Positions 60,635 through 64,000 of a stretch of 64,000 nucleotides of DNA are shown one piece after another (within the stretch, counting starts at the first letter, position 1; each line of letters opens with the position of its first letter). Position numbers and translations under genes: made by a program. The notes under the pieces are model-generated. The model had not been told where the DNA came from and did not search any database. It was given only the letters and a program-made list of their open reading frames with translations. The stretch lies in contig NZ_QGNZ01000003.1 of the NCBI RefSeq assembly GCF_003173595.1, forward strand, positions 620,001-684,000. The letters run 5' to 3'. This DNA comes from Pedobacter yonginensis (GTDB lineage: Bacteria; Bacteroidota; Bacteroidia; Sphingobacteriales; Sphingobacteriaceae).

Positions 60635-60761
60635 GCTCAGATCTTCAGTCTATAAATCGTTTTCAGTAACTTTATATAGACTTTACCAAAAACAAAGTAA
60701 AGAATTGAAGTTTTTAGAGTAATTTCATTAAAATAACGATCAAACTAAACGCAAAGAAATT

Positions 60762-61358
60762 ATGAACAAGGGTAGATTAGAGGCATTTAGCGATGGTGTG
60801 ATTGCCATTATCATTACCATTATGGTGCTTGAAATTAAAGTGCCAGAGGGGGAAAGCTTAACTACATTGAAGCCTTTAATTCCTAAGTTTATAAGTTATG
60901 TATTGAGCTTTACCTACGTTGGCATTTACTGGAACAACCACCACCATTTAATGCATGCGGTAAAAAAGGTAAGCGGCGGCATGCTTTGGGCAAATCTTAA
61001 TTTTCTTTTCTGGCTTTCTCTATTTCCGGTGGCCGCTGGATGGATGGGCGAAAACCACTTTGCGCTATACCCTGTAATTATGTATGGCATTGTACTTTTT
61101 CTGGCTGCAGTTTCTTATACCTTGCTGGTAATCGTAATTAAAAGAACAGAAGGAAAGGATTCCTTAATTGTACATGCCATTGGTAATGATGCTAAAGGCA
61201 AAATTTCGTTATTGTTTTACCTTACTGGGGTTGGTTTAAGCTTTATAAACCCTTGGTTTGGGGTTTTAATGTACACACTAGTGGCTTGCATTTGGTTTAT
61301 TCCAGATAAAAGAATAGAACATGCCATGCGTCAGCAGGAATTGCTTGATGCCAAATAA
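60762..61358 (+). CDS. TMEM175-type potassium channel family protein
   Basis: A 198-residue membrane protein starting MNKGRLEAFSDGVIAIIITIMVLEIKVPEG, the DUF1211/TMEM175 signature FSDGVxAI, followed by five further hydrophobic segments. Bacterial members have six helices per subunit and assemble as potassium-selective channels; the filter is formed by the first helix. One repeat of six helices is present, as expected for bacteria. It lies tail to tail with aat, 2 bp apart. Confidence 0.9.
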   Translation: MNKGRLEAFSDGVIAIIITIMVLEIKVPEGESLTTLKPLIPKFISYVLSFTYVGIYWNNHHHLMHAVKKVSGGMLWANLNFLFWLSLFPVAAGWMGENHFALYPVIMYGIVLFLAAVSYTLLVIVIKRTEGKDSLIVHAIGNDAKGKISLLFYLTGVGLSFINPWFGVLMYTLVACIWFIPDKRIEHAMRQQELLDAK

Positions 61359-61360
61359 AA

Positions 61361-61996
61361 TTAAAATTGCTTTTGGAGTATCTCAATGTATGTTTCCCGA
61401 TCAATCATTTCGGCGCCCATACTCATCAAATGGTCGTTAGGCAATTGGCAATCTATTAAATCTATATCCAATTTACTTAAATAAATTAGGGCAATTTTCG
61501 AAGCATTACTGGCATGGCTAAACATACTTTCGCCACAGAAAACACGATTAACTTTTACGCCATATAAACCGCCGACAAGTATTTGATCTAACCAAACTTC
61601 CACACTGTGGGCAACACCTTTTTGGTGCAGGTTGATATAGGCATCTTGCATTTCATCAGTAATCCACGTTCCATCCTGCCCTATTCTGGGTGTATCTGCG
61701 CAGTGCTTAATTACGGCTTCAAAAGCGGTGTTAATGGTCACCCGAAAAAGATTTTCTTTAATGAGCTTTTTCATGCTTTTGCTAATCTTAATCCTATCGG
61801 GATAAATAACGCAACGCTGATGTGGCGAATACCACAAAATGGGATCATCCGCGCTGAACCAAGGAAAAATTCCGTTTGAATAGGCAAGAAGCAATCTTTC
61901 TAAGCTTAAATCGCCACCAATGGCAAGTAAGCCATCTTCATCGGCAAGTGCCGGATTTGGAAAACTTACATCATCATCAGCCAATTGGAAAAACAT
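61361..61996 (-). CDS. aat: leucyl/phenylalanyl-tRNA--protein transferase
   Basis: Aat adds Leu or Phe from charged tRNA to proteins with N-terminal Lys or Arg, making them ClpS substrates. The 212-residue protein has FPNPALADEDGLLAIGGDLS, LLLAYSNGIFPWF, ILWYSPHQRCVI, GTWITDEMQDAYINLHQKGVAHSVEVW and GGLYGV, all standard. The chosen start is the ATG at 61996 (MFFQLADDDVSFP); an in-frame start at 62020 would add eight residues that do not fit the family. It is divergent from the second DUF1800 gene. Confidence 0.93.
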   Translation of the reverse strand: MFFQLADDDVSFPNPALADEDGLLAIGGDLSLERLLLAYSNGIFPWFSADDPILWYSPHQRCVIYPDRIKISKSMKKLIKENLFRVTINTAFEAVIKHCADTPRIGQDGTWITDEMQDAYINLHQKGVAHSVEVWLDQILVGGLYGVKVNRVFCGESMFSHASNASKIALIYLSKLDIDLIDCQLPNDHLMSMGAEMIDRETYIEILQKQF

Positions 61997-62070
61997 AGGC
62001 GAAAATAAGAAAGAAAACAAACATTAAACCCTTTCGTTTTAATTAAGTCATACTGTTAAAATTGTCCATT

Positions 62071-63513
62071 ATGAGCGCAAAAGATAACTTCTTAAAAGTA
62101 AAGCATCTTTATAACCGTGCAGGCTTCGGCATCTCCTATCCCGATTTACAAAAACTCAGCAAAAAAAACATCAATAAAGTTGTAGATGGATTATTAAAAT
62201 CTTCTAAAAACGACGACGACATCACGCTAGTTAATGGTGTAGAATCTAAACGTCAGTTATTAGCGCAAGCTGGCCTTTATTCAAAAAAAGATTTAACTGA
62301 CGAGGAAAAGAAAATGCGCCAGGAAATTGTCCGTATGCAGAATGAAGTGAGTAGAGATTTGAACATTGGTTGGGTGAGCAAAATGATTAACACCGATGCG
62401 CCATTAAGAGAGAAAATGACCCTTTTTTGGCATGGTCATTTCGCTTGTAGAAGCAACAACCCATACTTTGCGCAACAGTTAAATAACATCCAAAGAGCAC
62501 ATGGATTAGGCAGCTTTAAAACCTTATTGGTTGAGGTTTCCAAATCTCCAGCCATGCTACAATACCTGAACAATCAACAAAATAGAAAAGGTAAGCCGAA
62601 CGAAAATTTTGCCCGTGAGCTGATGGAACTGTTTACTTTGGGTAGAGGCAACTACAGCGAACAAGACATTAAAGAATCGGCCCGCTCTTTTACGGGCTGG
62701 CAATATGATAGAGATGGATCATTTATATTTCGCCCCAATTTGCACGACGATGGTACAAAAACCTTCTTCGGAAAAATTGGAAATTTTCAAGGTGAAAATA
62801 TCATCGATATCATTTTAGAAAAATCAGAAACCGCACAATTTATTGCCCGTAAAGTTTATAAGTTTTTTGTAAACGATAACCCAAACGAAACCCACGTAAA
62901 AGAACTGGCAACACATTTTTATAACTCAAAATACGATATTTCTGCTTTGATGCAGAAGATGTTTACATCCGATTGGTTTTACGCTCCAGAAAATGTGGGC
63001 ACTAAAATTAAATCGCCTGCCGAATTTTTGGTGGGTTTAAGTCGCGAGTTTTATGTTACCTATAATAAACCACAAGTTTTAATTCAATTACAGAGTAGCT
63101 TAGGTCAGTATTTATTTAATCCGCCAAACGTTGCGGGCTGGCCAGGTGGACAAAGTTGGATTGATAGCTCCTCTTTAATGCTGCGCATGCGTATTCCATC
63201 TTTAGTTTTAAACGATGGCGAAATTGATTTTAGTGGCAAAGCCGATCCTGAAGATGAAGCTGTAATTGCCTTAAGCCGAGCTGGCACCAACAATGCTAAT
63301 GCCAGCAATAAACCAAAATCTTACGTAAATGCCAATGCAAATTGGCCTAAATTTTTAGATACATTACCTAAAGGTTTAACCCCTTTAGAATTGACGGAAT
63401 TTTTACTACAGCCTAAGTTAAACGATAAGATTATTAAAATGGTGAGCGATAATAAAGGATTAAGAAGCACCTCGGTAGAAATTACCAGCATGCCAGAATA
63501 TCAACTTTGTTAG
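62071..63513 (+). CDS. DUF1800 family protein (second copy)
   Basis: A 480-residue paralogue of the 43.8-45.4 kb protein: VKHLYNRAGFGISYPDL, TLFWHGHFA, NFARELMELFTLGRGNYSEQDI, SARSFTGW and NPPNVAGWPGGQSW. ATG at 62071 gives MSAKDNF; a TTG three codons earlier (62062) is the other option. It is followed after 24 nt by a DUF1501 gene on the same strand, matching the order in the other pair. Its shorter length (480 vs 522) and different sequence make it a separate paralogue rather than a recent duplicate. Confidence 0.92.
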   Translation: MSAKDNFLKVKHLYNRAGFGISYPDLQKLSKKNINKVVDGLLKSSKNDDDITLVNGVESKRQLLAQAGLYSKKDLTDEEKKMRQEIVRMQNEVSRDLNIGWVSKMINTDAPLREKMTLFWHGHFACRSNNPYFAQQLNNIQRAHGLGSFKTLLVEVSKSPAMLQYLNNQQNRKGKPNENFARELMELFTLGRGNYSEQDIKESARSFTGWQYDRDGSFIFRPNLHDDGTKTFFGKIGNFQGENIIDIILEKSETAQFIARKVYKFFVNDNPNETHVKELATHFYNSKYDISALMQKMFTSDWFYAPENVGTKIKSPAEFLVGLSREFYVTYNKPQVLIQLQSSLGQYLFNPPNVAGWPGGQSWIDSSSLMLRMRIPSLVLNDGEIDFSGKADPEDEAVIALSRAGTNNANASNKPKSYVNANANWPKFLDTLPKGLTPLELTEFLLQPKLNDKIIKMVSDNKGLRSTSVEITSMPEYQLC

Positions 63514-63537
63514 TGCTATTCAATAAAACATCACAAA

Positions 63538-64000
63538 ATGAACAGAAGAAATTTTTTAAGAAATACAGGTTTTGTTGCGGCGGGTTCTTTATTTGTGCCT
63601 GCATTTATGAAACCGCTAGAAGCGATGGCTTTAGACGAGTTAAGCCTATATAAAAATTTGGTTGTGGTACAACTTTCTGGTGGTAATGATGGCCTAAACA
63701 CCGTAGTTCCATTCGGTAATGATATTTATTATCAAAAGCGAAAAAGCATTGCCATACAGCCAAACCAAGTAATTAAACTAAATGATATGCAGGGCTTAAA
63801 CCCAAATATGGCTGCCTTGCAAGAAATTTATGACCAAGGTTGGATGACCATTATTAATGATGTGGGCTACCCAAATCCAGATCGTTCGCATTTCCGATCG
63901 ATGGATATTTGGCAAACTGGAAGCGACAGTAATCAGTTTCTATCAACTGGATGGATTGGCAGATACTTAGATAGCAATTGCCAAACCTGCAAATTTCCAT
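63538..64000 (+). CDS. DUF1501 protein with Tat signal (partial, C-terminus off window)
   Basis: The first 154 codons of a second DUF1501 protein are present. It starts MNRRNFLRNTGFVAAGS, a twin-arginine signal, followed by LVVVQLSGGNDGLNTVVPFG and DVGYPNPDRSHFRSMDIWQTG, the same conserved blocks as the protein at 42.3-43.8 kb. It lies 24 nt after the second DUF1800 gene. Whether it also has a T9SS sorting domain cannot be seen; its C-terminal end is off the right edge. Confidence 0.92.
   Translation, partial: MNRRNFLRNTGFVAAGSLFVPAFMKPLEAMALDELSLYKNLVVVQLSGGNDGLNTVVPFGNDIYYQKRKSIAIQPNQVIKLNDMQGLNPNMAALQEIYDQGWMTIINDVGYPNPDRSHFRSMDIWQTGSDSNQFLSTGWIGRYLDSNCQTCKFP

Noticed and set aside
60590..60665. 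Complete tRNA gene
   Set aside because: The D-arm, acceptor stem and correct arm spacing are absent; kept only as a possible remnant.

Overview
The window looks like chromosome from a member of the Bacteroidota, most likely Sphingobacteriaceae (Pedobacter-like). The evidence is a low-GC background, a complete gldK-gldL-gldM-gldN type IX secretion/gliding operon plus a PorW/SprE lipoprotein, a type IX C-terminal sorting domain on one protein, many families restricted to or common in Bacteroidota (DUF4271, DUF4286, DUF1501/DUF1800), and repeated TAnnTTTG-type -7 promoter boxes. The genus is inferred; the phylum is well supported. There is no prophage, no CRISPR array, no intact insertion sequence and no complete tRNA or rRNA gene.

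Layout. 1-3.1 kb (minus): the F0 half of the ATP synthase operon (atpZ, a small membrane protein, atpB, atpE, atpF, start of atpH). 3.2-10.3 kb (plus): PorW/SprE, a class A penicillin-binding protein and UvrC. 10.4-15.1 kb (minus): gldKLMN, the T9SS motor and periplasmic ring. 15.3-18.3 kb: a divergent pair of units, DUF4271-hemD (minus) and hemW (plus), both tied to tetrapyrrole metabolism. 18.4-20.4 kb: a short-chain dehydrogenase followed by three 251-bp tandem repeats and a hairpin element. 20.4-25.2 kb: single metabolic genes (fasciclin, DUF3050, cupin-like, sugar acetyltransferase, NTF2-like, PfkB kinase). 25.5-28.2 kb: a VWA protein and its partner AAA+ ATPase. 28.2-29.7 kb: a 14-unit tandem array of about 110-bp repeats. 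29.9-35.6 kb: a membrane metallophosphoesterase, then an operon of an S9 peptidase-like lipoprotein (catalytic Ser and His lost), a sensor kinase and a response regulator.

35.8-47.6 kb: TPR protein, DUF4286, MazG-like, Dtd, two overlapping envelope proteins of unknown function, a DUF1800-DUF1501 pair (the DUF1501 protein carries a Tat signal and a T9SS sorting domain), FabH, ClpS and a thioredoxin-fold protein. 48.0-53.8 kb: a tripartite RND efflux operon with an upstream palindrome. 54.1-64.0 kb: SNF2 helicase, a repeat-rich gap, DUF2892, DUF1080, an ATPase of the DUF4143 family, a TMEM175-type channel, Aat, and a second DUF1800-DUF1501 pair running off the end.

Themes: cell-envelope secretion (T9SS apparatus, its lipoprotein and a candidate cargo all within 44 kb), N-degron proteolysis (ClpS and Aat), and an unusual load of intergenic repeats. 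The most unusual items are the pseudo-peptidase wired to a two-component system, the Tat-plus-T9SS DUF1501 protein, the two tandem repeat arrays, and a group of genes whose -7 box lies only 4-7 nt before the start codon, which predicts leaderless or nearly leaderless transcripts.
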